Source: Chloroflexota bacterium
GTDB lineage: Bacteria; Chloroflexota; UBA6077; JACCZL01
Assembly: GCA_030447245.1 (NCBI GenBank)
Contig: JAUJPG010000002.1
Location: 75,486-139,485 of the forward strand
DNA length: 64,000 nt
Direction: 5' to 3'
Shown piece after piece: positions 19,753 through 29,047 of this stretch. Each line of letters begins with the position of its first letter. Position 1 is the stretch's first letter. The position numbers were made by a program, and so were the translations under genes. Below the pieces are notes generated by a model. The model did no database searches. It was not told where the DNA came from and worked only from the letters and a program-made list of their open reading frames with translations.

Positions 19753-20682
19753 TCAGCTCACACCCGTCGTCAACGAAGCGGGGGAGCTGGTGAACTCCAG
19801 GAACTCTCGGTAGCGCGCTTCGACTTCGTCGCGGGTCACCCTCGCGAGCCGCTCGATGCCGAGCGCCTCCACGGTGAACGACGCCGCGGCGGTGCCGTGG
19901 ATCAGTGCCCGCTTGATGCCAGCAAACGAGGTATTGCCAGTCTCGGCCAGGTAACCCATGAACGCGCCGGCGAATGAATCGCCCGCACCGGTCGGATCTT
20001 TGACGTCTTCGAGCAGCAGCGCTGGCGCACCGAAGACTTCCTGGCCCGAGATCAGCACGACGCCGTGCTCGCCCTTCTTGATGATCACCCCGCGAGGGCC
20101 GTGCGCCATGATCGATCGCGCCGCGGCTCGCAGGCTGTAGCTGCCCGCGTACTGGCGGGCCTCTTCCTCGTTGATCGTCACCAGGTCGGCGCGCGCCATC
20201 GCGTCGGTCAGCGCGTCCTTCTGGGTTTGGATCCAGAGATTCATCGAGTCCAAGACTACCAGCCTCGGGGAGCGTATCTGCGCCTGGACAACCATTTGCA
20301 GCGCGGGCTGGATGTTGGCCAGGAACACGTACGGCGCCGCGCGGTACGCCTCGGGTAGCGTCGGGTTGAAGTCCGCGAAGACCCCGAGCCGCGTTTCCAG
20401 TGTGTCGCGAGTGTTCAAGTCGTAGTGGTAGCGGCCGGACCAGAAGAACGTCTCGCCAGGCGCGGTTTGCAGTCCCGCCAGGTCCACTCCCTTGCCGGCC
20501 AGGAGATCGACGTGGGCCTGCGGAAAGTCGTCTCCAACAATCGCGACGATGCCGACGTCGGTGTACAAGCTGGCCGCCAGCGCGAAGTACGCTGCCGACC
20601 CGCCAAGGACCCGCTCGGCCCGATCGAAGGGCGTTTCCAGCGTGTCTAGGCCGAGCGAGCCGACGACGACAAGGCTGGTCAC
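19753..20682 (-). CDS. PfkB family carbohydrate/nucleoside kinase
   Basis: GGSAAYFALAASLY...DPTGAGDSFAGAFMGYLAETG (PfkB signature). Confidence 0.88.
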   Translation of the reverse strand: MTSLVVVGSLGLDTLETPFDRAERVLGGSAAYFALAASLYTDVGIVAIVGDDFPQAHVDLLAGKGVDLAGLQTAPGETFFWSGRYHYDLNTRDTLETRLGVFADFNPTLPEAYRAAPYVFLANIQPALQMVVQAQIRSPRLVVLDSMNLWIQTQKDALTDAMARADLVTINEEEARQYAGSYSLRAAARSIMAHGPRGVIIKKGEHGVVLISGQEVFGAPALLLEDVKDPTGAGDSFAGAFMGYLAETGNTSFAGIKRALIHGTAAASFTVEALGIERLARVTRDEVEARYREFLEFTSSPASLTTGVS

Positions 20683-21491
20683 CCGATCATTGCTCCTTCC
20701 AGCGCCCTGGCGCAGATGCAGCTCCGCTCTCGCGGGATGCGCGGGATCACGCTGAGCAACAGGTCGCGCACGCGCGCGTTGTTGCGGTTGAACACCTCGA
20801 TCACCCCGGCCACCGATACTGGCTCGACCTCAGCCTGCCCTTCCAGACCCACGTCGTAGTCGGTGATCAAAGACACATTGACATAACAGAGTTCAAGCTC
20901 ACGCGCCAGGATCTGCTCAGGGTACTGGGTCATGTTGATCACCTCCCAGCCAGCCTGCGAGAACCAGCGGCTCTCGGCGCGGGAGGAGAAGCGCGGGCCC
21001 TCGACGACCACGACAGTGCCGCGATCGTGGACGGTGATCCCAAGCTCGCGCCCAGCGCTGGCAGCCAGCTCGCGAAGCTCAGGACAGTACGGGTCAGCGG
21101 AGGAGACGTGGACGACCGGAGGGCCATCATAGAAGGAGCTCGCACGCCCGCTTGTCCGGTCGACGAACTGGTCGCAGACGACGAAATCGCCAGGCTTGAC
21201 GTGGGGCTGCAGTGAGCCGGCCGCGCTCGGTCCGAGTATGCGCGTCGCCCCCAGGTGCGCCATCGCCCAGACGTTTGCGCGGTAGTTGATTCGATGCGGC
21301 GGGTAGCGGTGACCTCGGCCGTGCCGCGCAAGAAAGGCGACACGCACACCCTGGTATGTGCCGATCGCCACGTCGTCGCTCGGCGGACCGAACGGAGTCT
21401 GGATCGGGTGGTGCGTGACATCCGCCAGGAGCTCGTAAAATCCGGACCCTCCGAACACCCCGAGGTCGGCGAGCGCCTTGCGTTCAAGCAT
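20679..21491 (-). CDS. mtnP: S-methyl-5'-thioadenosine phosphorylase
   Basis: LGVFGGSGFYELL, FLARHGRGHRYPPHRINYRANVWAMAHLGATRILGPSAAGSL; overlaps the PfkB gene start. Confidence 0.92.
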   Translation of the reverse strand: MLERKALADLGVFGGSGFYELLADVTHHPIQTPFGPPSDDVAIGTYQGVRVAFLARHGRGHRYPPHRINYRANVWAMAHLGATRILGPSAAGSLQPHVKPGDFVVCDQFVDRTSGRASSFYDGPPVVHVSSADPYCPELRELAASAGRELGITVHDRGTVVVVEGPRFSSRAESRWFSQAGWEVINMTQYPEQILARELELCYVNVSLITDYDVGLEGQAEVEPVSVAGVIEVFNRNNARVRDLLLSVIPRIPRERSCICARALEGAMIG

Positions 21492-21659
21492 CCCTGGTCT
21501 CCGCCTACGGTTGGTGCCTGTCGCCCCAGGGGGGCGGCGACGCGAAGCTGCACGTGCCGGATTGCGGAGATCGGCTGGCGGTCTGACACACGGCGCGAGG
21601 ATTGTAGATGCGCATGATCCGGCGAGGATGTTCCACAAAAACCTTGACTCGCGGGCATC

Positions 21660-21683
21660 AAAAAAGGCTCTCCGGAGAGAACC
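21660..21683 (-). terminator. Intrinsic terminator of the SAM riboswitch leader
   Basis: Minus strand GGTTCTC-TCCG-GAGAGCC then TTTTTT, between aptamer and mtnP start. Confidence 0.85.
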
Positions 21684-21700
21684 CTGCGCAGCCGTGGGAT

Positions 21701-21855
21701 CGCTCATCATCTTTCAGGACGCGCGTGACGTCCTGTCGGAATTGGCACCTGCGTACTCGTCCGGCGCCCTCGATCCGTAGGAGTGAGGGCGCGCCGAGCA
21801 AGTGGTTGCCGGGCTTCGTCGGGCCGGTCCCTCTGCCTCTCTTGATAAGAGCGCG
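21701..21855 (-). promoter_or_regulatory. SAM-I (S-box) riboswitch aptamer upstream of mtnP-pfkB-ahcY-metK
   Basis: Minus strand CTTATCAAGAGAGGCAGAGGGACCGGCCCGACGAAGCCCGGCAACC...GATGATGAGCG matches the S-box core; CGCTC/GAGCG closes P1. Confidence 0.95.
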
Positions 21856-21909
21856 CGAATCTTCAATTGTTGACGCCGCGCTCGAGCCCGCGGCCAGCCA
21901 AGTCGCGCC

Positions 21910-21939
21910 ACTATAGCAAGTGGCGCCCTTGGCGCGCAA
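21910..21939 (-). promoter_or_regulatory. Sigma-70-type promoter for the SAM riboswitch operon
   Basis: -35 TTGCGC, 18-bp spacer, -10 TATAGT on the minus strand, ~55 nt upstream of the aptamer. Confidence 0.6.
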
Positions 21940-22080
21940 CGCGTCGACCCTGCAGCCGCGACAGCTACGGCCGCCTACCCGCGGATTGTGCACCTCCCCC
22001 AGGGTTCGCGCCATGGGCCGCGTCGCGGCGATGCGAACCACTTGGTCGTCGACAAACGAGGTTTGCCGCGACGCCGGTCG

Positions 22081-22596
22081 CTAGTACTTGATGAGCGAGG
22101 CGACCTCGTACCCATCCAGGCGACGCCGTCCTTCGAGGAATGTCAGCTCGACAAGGAAGGCGGTGCCGGCGATCACGCCATCGAGGCGCTCGACCAGCTC
22201 GATGGTCGCGCTTACAGTCCCGCCCGTCGCGAGCAGATCGTCGACGAGGAGCACCCGTTGGCCAGGCTGGACTGCGTCGACGTGCAGCTCGAGCGTGTTT
22301 GTGCCGTACTCCAGCGCGTACTCGGCACTGATCGTCTTCGCCGGCAGCTTACCCAGTTTGCGGACCGGCACGAACCCCAGTCCAAGGTTGTAGGCGATGG
22401 GTGCGCCGAAGATGAACCCGCGGGACTCCATCCCAGCGACCACGTCAGCGCCCCAGTCCCGAACCAGGTCGGTGAGCTGGTCAAGCGCCTGCTGGAACGC
22501 TGGGCCATCGCGCAGGAGTGTCGTGATGTCTTTGAAGACGATCCCAGGCTTCGGGAAGCCGGGAACGTCTCGGACGCGGCTGGCGAGGTCGATCAT
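22081..22596 (-). CDS. apt: Adenine phosphoribosyltransferase
   Basis: [58 protein letters not shown]. Confidence 0.95.
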   Translation of the reverse strand: MIDLASRVRDVPGFPKPGIVFKDITTLLRDGPAFQQALDQLTDLVRDWGADVVAGMESRGFIFGAPIAYNLGLGFVPVRKLGKLPAKTISAEYALEYGTNTLELHVDAVQPGQRVLLVDDLLATGGTVSATIELVERLDGVIAGTAFLVELTFLEGRRRLDGYEVASLIKY

Positions 22597-22634
22597 CTGG
22601 TCCTGTCCCGACCTTCGCGGCTTGACATGGAGCC

Positions 22635-22982
22635 TCACCCCTGCCGTCGATCCACGGTACGCCGGTTCGCCCACGTCGTGTCGATTTCGAGGGCCGATCC
22701 GGTCACGCGCACGGGGTAGGTACCAACAGGCGTCGTCGTGGGTAACGCGACCGCCTCCCCGGTCCTGACGTTGAACCCGCCGCGGTGCCACGGACAGGTG
22801 ACCACCTCGCCGTTGATCTCGCCCTCGGCGAGCGGACCGCCGCGATGGGTACAGGTTGCATCGATCGCAAAGTAGTCGCCGTCGAGATTGACTAACAGCA
22901 CGGACTTGCCATCGACTTCGACCTGCCGCGTCTGCCCAGAGGGGACCTCCTGGATCTGGGCTACGGTGACGTAGTCAGTCAC
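22635..22982 (-). CDS. Rieske [2Fe-2S] ferredoxin-type protein
   Basis: [29 protein letters not shown] (CxH..CxxH). Confidence 0.92.
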   Translation of the reverse strand: MTDYVTVAQIQEVPSGQTRQVEVDGKSVLLVNLDGDYFAIDATCTHRGGPLAEGEINGEVVTCPWHRGGFNVRTGEAVALPTTTPVGTYPVRVTGSALEIDTTWANRRTVDRRQG

Positions 22983-23061
22983 GGCGCACCTCCGCCTGGA
23001 ATCTGGGCAGGATTGGCAAGTCTAGCTAGTACACGGGGGGTCGTCAACCGATCGTCGGCCG

Positions 23062-24709
23062 CCCTAATCCGTGGATTGGTCGCTCGGGAGGCTGGATTTG
23101 CGGGTCAAGGAGAGGCAGGGCGGCTTCAGCCGCTGGAGTGGGCGCGTCTCGGTGCCGCGTCGGTTGGTTGGTGGGCCGCGCGATGGCGGGCGCGGCGGGC
23201 AGGGCGGCGAGCACCGCCAGCCCGTCGGCGGCGGGCCGAGAGCAGGCGGGCGGCCGCTCGTCATGGCGCGGCCCAGGCGCAGGCGCGCAGCCGCCGCAGG
23301 CCGGGTCGCACCAGCGTGTCCAAGGCGCGGTTGGTCAGGCGCACGAACTGCTCGCGGGCGTGGCGGACCACCCGCCCGAAGTGGGTGAAGATCGCGAACC
23401 GCGGCCGCTTCGGCCGCGCCCGGCGGTACTGAGCATCAAGGGGGGTCGCCTCGAGCAGCTCGAGCAGAGTGTGAGTCAGCACCTGCAGCCGCAGCCAGGC
23501 GGCATTCGCCCCGAACTTGTCCGACGGGTACACCCCGGCCGCCAGCTCGTTCTTGAGGACAACGTTGACGTGTTCGATCGTGCCGGTCTTGCCGCGCTGC
23601 CAGGCCAGCAGCGCCTGGCCGTCGGTGTCCCAGTCGTTGGTGACCACCGCGACGTGCTTGACCGTGCTGCCGTCCCCGGACAGCACCCGCTGGGGCGTCC
23701 GCACCCGGATCGCCAGGTAGCGGTACGGCTGGCTGTCCTTGTGCTCCGTCTTGCGGCTCGGGACGCAGGGGACGTCGGCCCACTCACGGATGACGCCGTG
23801 CTGCTCCGCGGTCCACAACGTCCAGGCGTCCGGGGCCACCGCCACGATCTCGGCGTGCAGTTGGCGGCTCATGTCGGCGCTGACCGCGAACCGCCAGCCC
23901 GCTCCGTCCCAGTGGTCGAGCGTCTCCCGTTCGTACGTTGCGCTATCGGAGCGCACGCACACGTGCCAGGGGTCCCCCGCCGCGCGCATCGGCAGGCTGG
24001 CGACGGCCGCGTCGACCAGTGCGCGGATGCCGACCGCGGCCGGCACGTTGCCATCGCGGAACTCGTCGGCCAGCACCAGCCCGGTCTCGGCCCACTGGAC
24101 CAGCAGCGGCTGGTAGCCGCGATAGCCTTCATAGGTCGGCAGCGCGCTCCGCTTGGAGGACTCGACCCGGTGGGCGTCGACGTCCAGCGTGACCTGCGCT
24201 CTCGGCTGGGCCGCGGCCACGTAGGCGCGCGTGATCTGCCGGGCGACCGCCCGCGGCCCCGGCCAGCCCGGCCGACGCCGCCGGGATGAAGCTGCCCTGG
24301 CGGGGCCAGTCGGCCGCCACCTCGGGCTCGTGGAAGCGATCCAGCCATTGGCGCGCGGTGGACGCGGCCGGCAGGTCGTAGCCGAGCAGCGCCGCCAGGC
24401 CGCGGTCCCGCCGCGGCCCGGCGAAGTCGTCCAAGCAGTCGCCCCCAGCGCGCTCAGCAGCACGAAGGATTCGACGAGCTCGCCCGGCCGCGGGCCCTTG
24501 GTCGACTTCTTGGCCGGGCAGGTGCCGCTCCGCCGCCGCGATCACCCCACTGCGTCGGCCCAGCTCGATCAGCAGCGCCGCCCCGGCGTGCGGCGTCACC
24601 GCGTCCGGTCAACCCGCCCCGCGGATCGCTAACCAGCGCGTTCGCCAGCGGCCTCCACATCGCTTCACCTCCGGAGTGAAGCCTACGCGAAGCTACTCAC
24701 GGATTGGGG
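23062..24709 (-). mobile_element. Decayed IS1380-family insertion sequence
   Basis: Imperfect terminal inverted repeats CCCTAATCCGTG (left) and CCCCAATCCGTG (reverse complement of right) flank an IS1380-like transposase remnant. Confidence 0.75.
23261..24610 (-). pseudogene. IS1380-family transposase with multiple frameshifts
   Basis: Conserved pieces in different frames: VESFVLLSALG | GGDCLDDFAGPRRDRGLAALLGYDLP...WLDRFHEPE | TLDVDAHRVESSKRSALPTYEGYRGYQPLLVQWAETGLVLADEFRDGNVPA. Confidence 0.85.
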
Positions 24710-24752
24710 TGCCGTGTATGCTTGACGGCGTCCGAGGCGAGCAATCGGGGGG

Positions 24753-25217
24753 ATGGCGATGGACCTGCTAAGCGACCTGGCGTTCACAACTGAGATGGTG
24801 CTGCTGGGAGTGGCGATCGCCCTGGTCCTGTCGGTGTTGACCTCGATGTTGATCTTGCAGGAGAGCTGGCCGACGATTCGTCGCCAAGTTGTCGACGAAA
24901 ATAGTGCGGGGCACGGGATCCTGACTGGCGCCGTGTTCGCCGCGGTGTGCGCGCTGGTCGGCGTGGCGAATCGGCAGAGCATCACACCGGTTTGGGACCC
25001 CACTTTCGCCGAGCGGCTGTCGTTCATGCTGGCCTGGGTGGTGTATGGTCAGGTACTTTCGCTGATCCTGTGCTACGCGGTGAACTGGCTCATCTTCGGG
25101 CTTACGCCGCGAACGGTTAGGCACGAGATCCAGGTGGATCACAACGGCAGCGTCGCCGCCGTGTCGGGCCTGACCTACCTGGGCGTCTCAATGCTCGTCG
25201 TGTTCAGGATCTTTTAG
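24753..25217 (+). CDS. Hypothetical integral membrane protein
   Basis: ORF with about four hydrophobic segments. Confidence 0.6.
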   Translation: MAMDLLSDLAFTTEMVLLGVAIALVLSVLTSMLILQESWPTIRRQVVDENSAGHGILTGAVFAAVCALVGVANRQSITPVWDPTFAERLSFMLAWVVYGQVLSLILCYAVNWLIFGLTPRTVRHEIQVDHNGSVAAVSGLTYLGVSMLVVFRIF

Positions 25218-25279
25218 GCGAAGAGCCAGTCCATGGGTGGAAGGACGTCCGCCATCCTGTCCACGGTACTACCTGCTGC

Positions 25280-25615
25280 TCACTTGCCGCAGGCGCAGCC
25301 GCCTCCGCAGCCACCGCCGGCGCTCTGGACCGCGTCCGGCTTGTTGATCGTGAAGCCGGCACCCGTGAGGCCGTCGACCCAGTCGATCTCAGCGCCCTCG
25401 ACGTACTGCGCGCTCTGTGGGTCGACGACGATCTTGACGCCTGAGTGTTCGGCGATCGTATCGTCCGGCCGCGTTGCCTCATCCAGGGCCATGCCGTAGG
25501 CCGGACCCGAGCAGCTCATGCCGCGGACGAAGACGCGCAGGGCATGGTCGGCCTTCGCCTCGCTGTCAAGGAGGTCCTTGACCTTCGCGGATGCGGTGTC
25601 GGTGATGGTGATCAT
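25280..25615 (-). CDS. Iron-sulfur cluster assembly/insertion protein (HesB/IscA/ErpA family)
   Basis: ITITDTASAKVKDLLDSE...CSGPAYGMALDE...GCGGGCACGK. Confidence 0.9.
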   Translation of the reverse strand: MITITDTASAKVKDLLDSEAKADHALRVFVRGMSCSGPAYGMALDEATRPDDTIAEHSGVKIVVDPQSAQYVEGAEIDWVDGLTGAGFTINKPDAVQSAGGGCGGGCACGK

Positions 25616-26130
25616 GTGCTGAATCCCTCGCTTGACGTTGCATCGAGTGTCCCTGAACTCTAGCCAATCGGTCCGACTCCCGCCAAGAACCGGGTCGGGA
25701 GCGTGGCCGACGGGTCGGTCCCCGGGGACGCCAACGAACAGCCTTTAGGACCGACGCATGGGCCAGGAATACACGACGGGCGGTGATGCTTCGGGCGAGC
25801 TTGGCGAGAACCGGATGTATCAGCCAGCGCCGCGCATCTAAGGAGCATCCAATCGGTTGCGCCCGTCGTGCCCAGAACAACGGCGACGACACGCGCGCGG
25901 CGGATCCCAACCTGGCCGACTACGACGACGAGGATGGCCTGGACGACAGCGGAACGTAACGTCGAACCCCGAGCCGGCCGATCGGTCACCAGTAGCAATG
26001 TGGCGGTGGCGGAACACCTGCCAGGCGGCGGGACTTTCATGGACTGGATGAACGGCGTGGGTTTCTGGGTGGCCCACGCTACCGCCCGCGTCGGCATGTA
26101 TCGTGCGCACCGCCACTCCTCGTAGGCCGA

Positions 26131-27657
26131 GTGGACGGGGCCTCGACGGAGCTGCTGATGGCGATCACCCCACCTCCCGCGGACGAGGAGGCGTTGGCGG
26201 CTTCGGCGCTCGCCGGCGACGAGATGGCGCTCGGGAGCTTGCTCGCTTCCCACCAGCAGACAGCGTACAACGTGGCCTATCGCGTCCTTGGCAGCGACGC
26301 GGATGCCCGCGATGCCGTGCAGGACGCGTTTGTGTTGGCGGTACGCGCGATGCGTGGTGACGGCTCGCCGCCGCGCGCGGCCGACCGCTTCCGGCCCTGG
26401 CTGCGTCGGGTGGTCGTCAACGCGGCGCTCGGGCTTGTGCGTCGGCGTCACCCCACGCAAGCGATGTCGGTCGACGACGTGGCCGAGGTTCTGGCGGCAC
26501 CGCACCAGTGGGAGCCTCCGCGCGAGGCGGAGCGACGCGCGCTGCGCGGTGACATCCTGCGGGCCATGCTGGCCCTTCCCGAAAGCCAGCGCGCTGCGCT
26601 CACACTCCGCGAGTACCAGGAGCTCAGCTACGACGAGATCGCCCACACGCTCGGGGTGACCCGTCCGGCCGTGGAGCGACTCGTGTTCCGAGCCCGGCGC
26701 AGGCTGCGCGCCGCGTACGAGGGCCTATCGGAGCCGGAGCAGCCGCACGGCTGTCCAGAGCTCGCGCCAATGCTCTCCGGTATGGTCGACGACGAAACGA
26801 ACGAGGCGGGCTGGAACAACATGCGGCGCCATCTTGATACGTGCGGCGCGTGCCGCCACGAAGTGGATGGGCTGCGTAAGTCGCGACGTCTGTACGCGCT
26901 GATCCCGGTCTTGGCCATGCCGGCTGGCTGGGACCCGATTGCCTCGGCGTTCGCGGCGACCGGCGTCGCCGCCTCTCACGGTGCGGCGACAACGGGCGGC
27001 TCCGGGCCGCCACCGCCTGCCGGAGGCGAGATGGTTTCTCCGGCTGTCTCGACGGCGCCCGCGGGCTCGTCGGCGACCCTCGCGGCGACCGCCGGGATCA
27101 CACCGGCGAGTACCGGCGCCGGACTTACTGGGGGAGGCAGTCTGCTGACCAAAGTGGCAGCGGCTGGTGCAATCAAGGTGGCAGCAGGCGTGGCAGCGGG
27201 CGCTGTGGGCGTGGCGGCATTGGCCTCGACGGTCATGCCGAGGGGCGAGGTGCCATCCGCGACCCCGGCCCCCACGGTGGACGTGGCGGCCCCGAGTCTG
27301 ACGCCCGGGCCGACCCCTGCGTTAGCCGCTTCTCCACCCGCGACCGCGGCGCCGGCCGTCGAGCCGACAGCCGCAATCACCCCAGCCGTGACGCCCGCGG
27401 CTACGGCCGCCGCCCCAACTGCCGCGCCCACCGCGGCCCCGACATCAGCAGCGCCCTCCGCACCTACGGCGGCCCCGACTGCGGCTGCCATCCCAGCCGC
27501 GACGGCACCGGTGGTGCCGGCCACCGCCCCCGCGGCCACCGCCGTGGTGCCGGCCACGGCCCCCGCGGCCACCGCTGTGGTGCCGCTGCCCGCGGCCCCC
27601 CCGACGATCGTCACCGCGCCTGCCGCGCCCAAGCCCGCGCCGTCGCCCGCGCCGTGA
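26131..27657 (+). CDS. ECF-type sigma-70 factor with C-terminal zinc finger, TM segment and Pro/Ala/Thr-rich tail
   Basis: Sigma region 2 (AYRVLGSDADARDAVQDAFVLAVRAM), region 4 (LTLREYQELSYDEIAHTLGVTRPAVERLVFRARRRLR), then HLDTCGACRHEVDGL, hydrophobic AAAGAIKVAAGVAAGAVGVAALAS, then low-complexity tail. Confidence 0.85.
   Translation: MDGASTELLMAITPPPADEEALAASALAGDEMALGSLLASHQQTAYNVAYRVLGSDADARDAVQDAFVLAVRAMRGDGSPPRAADRFRPWLRRVVVNAALGLVRRRHPTQAMSVDDVAEVLAAPHQWEPPREAERRALRGDILRAMLALPESQRAALTLREYQELSYDEIAHTLGVTRPAVERLVFRARRRLRAAYEGLSEPEQPHGCPELAPMLSGMVDDETNEAGWNNMRRHLDTCGACRHEVDGLRKSRRLYALIPVLAMPAGWDPIASAFAATGVAASHGAATTGGSGPPPPAGGEMVSPAVSTAPAGSSATLAATAGITPASTGAGLTGGGSLLTKVAAAGAIKVAAGVAAGAVGVAALASTVMPRGEVPSATPAPTVDVAAPSLTPGPTPALAASPPATAAPAVEPTAAITPAVTPAATAAAPTAAPTAAPTSAAPSAPTAAPTAAAIPAATAPVVPATAPAATAVVPATAPAATAVVPLPAAPPTIVTAPAAPKPAPSPAP
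27511..27585 (+). repeat. 33-bp in-frame tandem repeat in the sigma factor tail (encodes VVPATAPAATA)
   Basis: gtggtgccggccac[c/g]gcccccgcggccaccgc[c/t] x2 plus partial third copy. Confidence 0.85.
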
Positions 27658-27671
27658 GCAAGTAGGAGCCG

Positions 27672-28097
27672 ATGGACCGGCCAGACCCGCATCGTCCCAT
27701 TGCCGTTCGTCTGCTCCGCGGGATTCAGTCGCCAGTCGCGAGCCTGATGCTGATCGTCCACGTCACCGGGGCATTCGCCCTCACCCAGGCCAGCCTGGCC
27801 TGGGACCAACAGGCTAAAGGGGAGTTGCCCACAGCTCCGCTGGCCGAGGATTCGCACGCGGATGCTGGCGAGCAGCTCGTCGCCGCGGCGGGTGAGCTCG
27901 CCAAAGATGTCGTTACGGCCGACGTGTGTGGGAGCGCGGACACCAACGTCGCCAGGGGCTCAAACGTCGTGATCGCGATCAACGTTGCTCAAAGCGGACG
28001 TTCGAATGCGGCGTCCTCCTCGCAGCGCGTCCGCGTTCGCCGACACGGCTCCCCGTCGTGTGAGTTCACCGAGAGCATCGAGACCATCGGCCATTGA
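27672..28097 (+). CDS. Hypothetical secreted/membrane-anchored protein
   Basis: ORF with hydrophobic N-terminal segment immediately after the sigma gene. Confidence 0.5.
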   Translation: MDRPDPHRPIAVRLLRGIQSPVASLMLIVHVTGAFALTQASLAWDQQAKGELPTAPLAEDSHADAGEQLVAAAGELAKDVVTADVCGSADTNVARGSNVVIAINVAQSGRSNAASSSQRVRVRRHGSPSCEFTESIETIGH

Positions 28098-28144
28098 ACG
28101 CCCAGGCTGGCGAAGAGCCGACCTTGCTCCAGGGAGGGGATGAA

Positions 28145-29047
28145 ATGTTGAGCTCGATCCATAAGGCGAGAACCGTGCCGCTGTGGGCATACACGTCATG
28201 CGCGCTCGCGCTGATCCTGGCTGGCCTGAGCATGCCTGGGCCGACCCGCGCGCAGGCTACGCCTGACCCGGCTGCCACACCGACAGCCGATGCGTCGGAC
28301 GCTGGGACGGACGAGGAAGACGGCATTTCCTACGAGGAAGAGGACGACGACGAGCTCCGAGGCCGCGGCGGAGGCGGCAGGAACCTGGTCCAGGTGAAGA
28401 ATAAGACTGACGGGCGTCTACGGATCCGTGGAAACATCCAGCTCAACCGCATCCGCGGCGAGCGGGTCCAGCCGGAGAACGTGGCGATCGCCTACAACCA
28501 GGCATGCGTCGATTGTCAGAGCATTGCCGTCGCACTCCAGGTCAACCTGATCAGTCGGTCGGCGAGCTACGTTGCGCCGCAAAACCTGGCGGTCGCGCTC
28601 AACGAAGGCGACGAGCAGCAGCGCTGCGTACGATGCACGGCCGTGGCCCGCGCCATCCAGTATGTCTACAGCGTCGACGATTCTACCGAGGTGCCGGAAG
28701 ACGCCCGCGCGCTCATCTGGGAGCTTGACCGCGAGCTGCGTCGCATCCATAGCGACCGTGACGTCAAGCTACCCGAGGCGGAAGCGCGGGTCAACGCGGT
28801 GATAGCGCGGTTCCGGACAGTCGCCCAACTGATCCTGGAGTATCGGGACGAGAAGGTGACGCCGGAGGACGACCAGCCCGACGTGACGCCGGCCGGCGCG
28901 CCCTCGCTCGCTCCCGCGGAGCTCCAGCCGGCGAGTGCCCCCACAGCTCCGGCACCGGCGGAGAGTGAAGCTGCCCCGGCTGCAGCGCCCATGCCGACGG
29001 TGACACCGCTTGCCAGCCCGACGCCGATTGCTACGCCAGGTCCCTAG
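28145..29047 (+). CDS. Secreted protein with duplicated NxAxAxN..CxxC..xAxAxQ motif
   Basis: Signal peptide; NVAIAYNQACVDCQSIAVALQ and NLAVALNEGDEQQRCVRCTAVARAIQ are imperfect copies; Pro/Ala-rich C-terminus. Confidence 0.75.
   Translation: MLSSIHKARTVPLWAYTSCALALILAGLSMPGPTRAQATPDPAATPTADASDAGTDEEDGISYEEEDDDELRGRGGGGRNLVQVKNKTDGRLRIRGNIQLNRIRGERVQPENVAIAYNQACVDCQSIAVALQVNLISRSASYVAPQNLAVALNEGDEQQRCVRCTAVARAIQYVYSVDDSTEVPEDARALIWELDRELRRIHSDRDVKLPEAEARVNAVIARFRTVAQLILEYRDEKVTPEDDQPDVTPAGAPSLAPAELQPASAPTAPAPAESEAAPAAAPMPTVTPLASPTPIATPGP

Noticed and set aside
23138-24289. 383-aa plus-strand ORF across the IS
   Set aside because: Antisense to the IS1380 transposase remnant; repetitive Arg/Pro/Gly-rich translation
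26976-27857. 293-aa minus-strand Gly/Ala-rich ORF (VGAAVGAAVGAAAV...)
   Set aside because: Reverse complement of the sigma factor's Pro/Ala/Thr tail; low-complexity artefact
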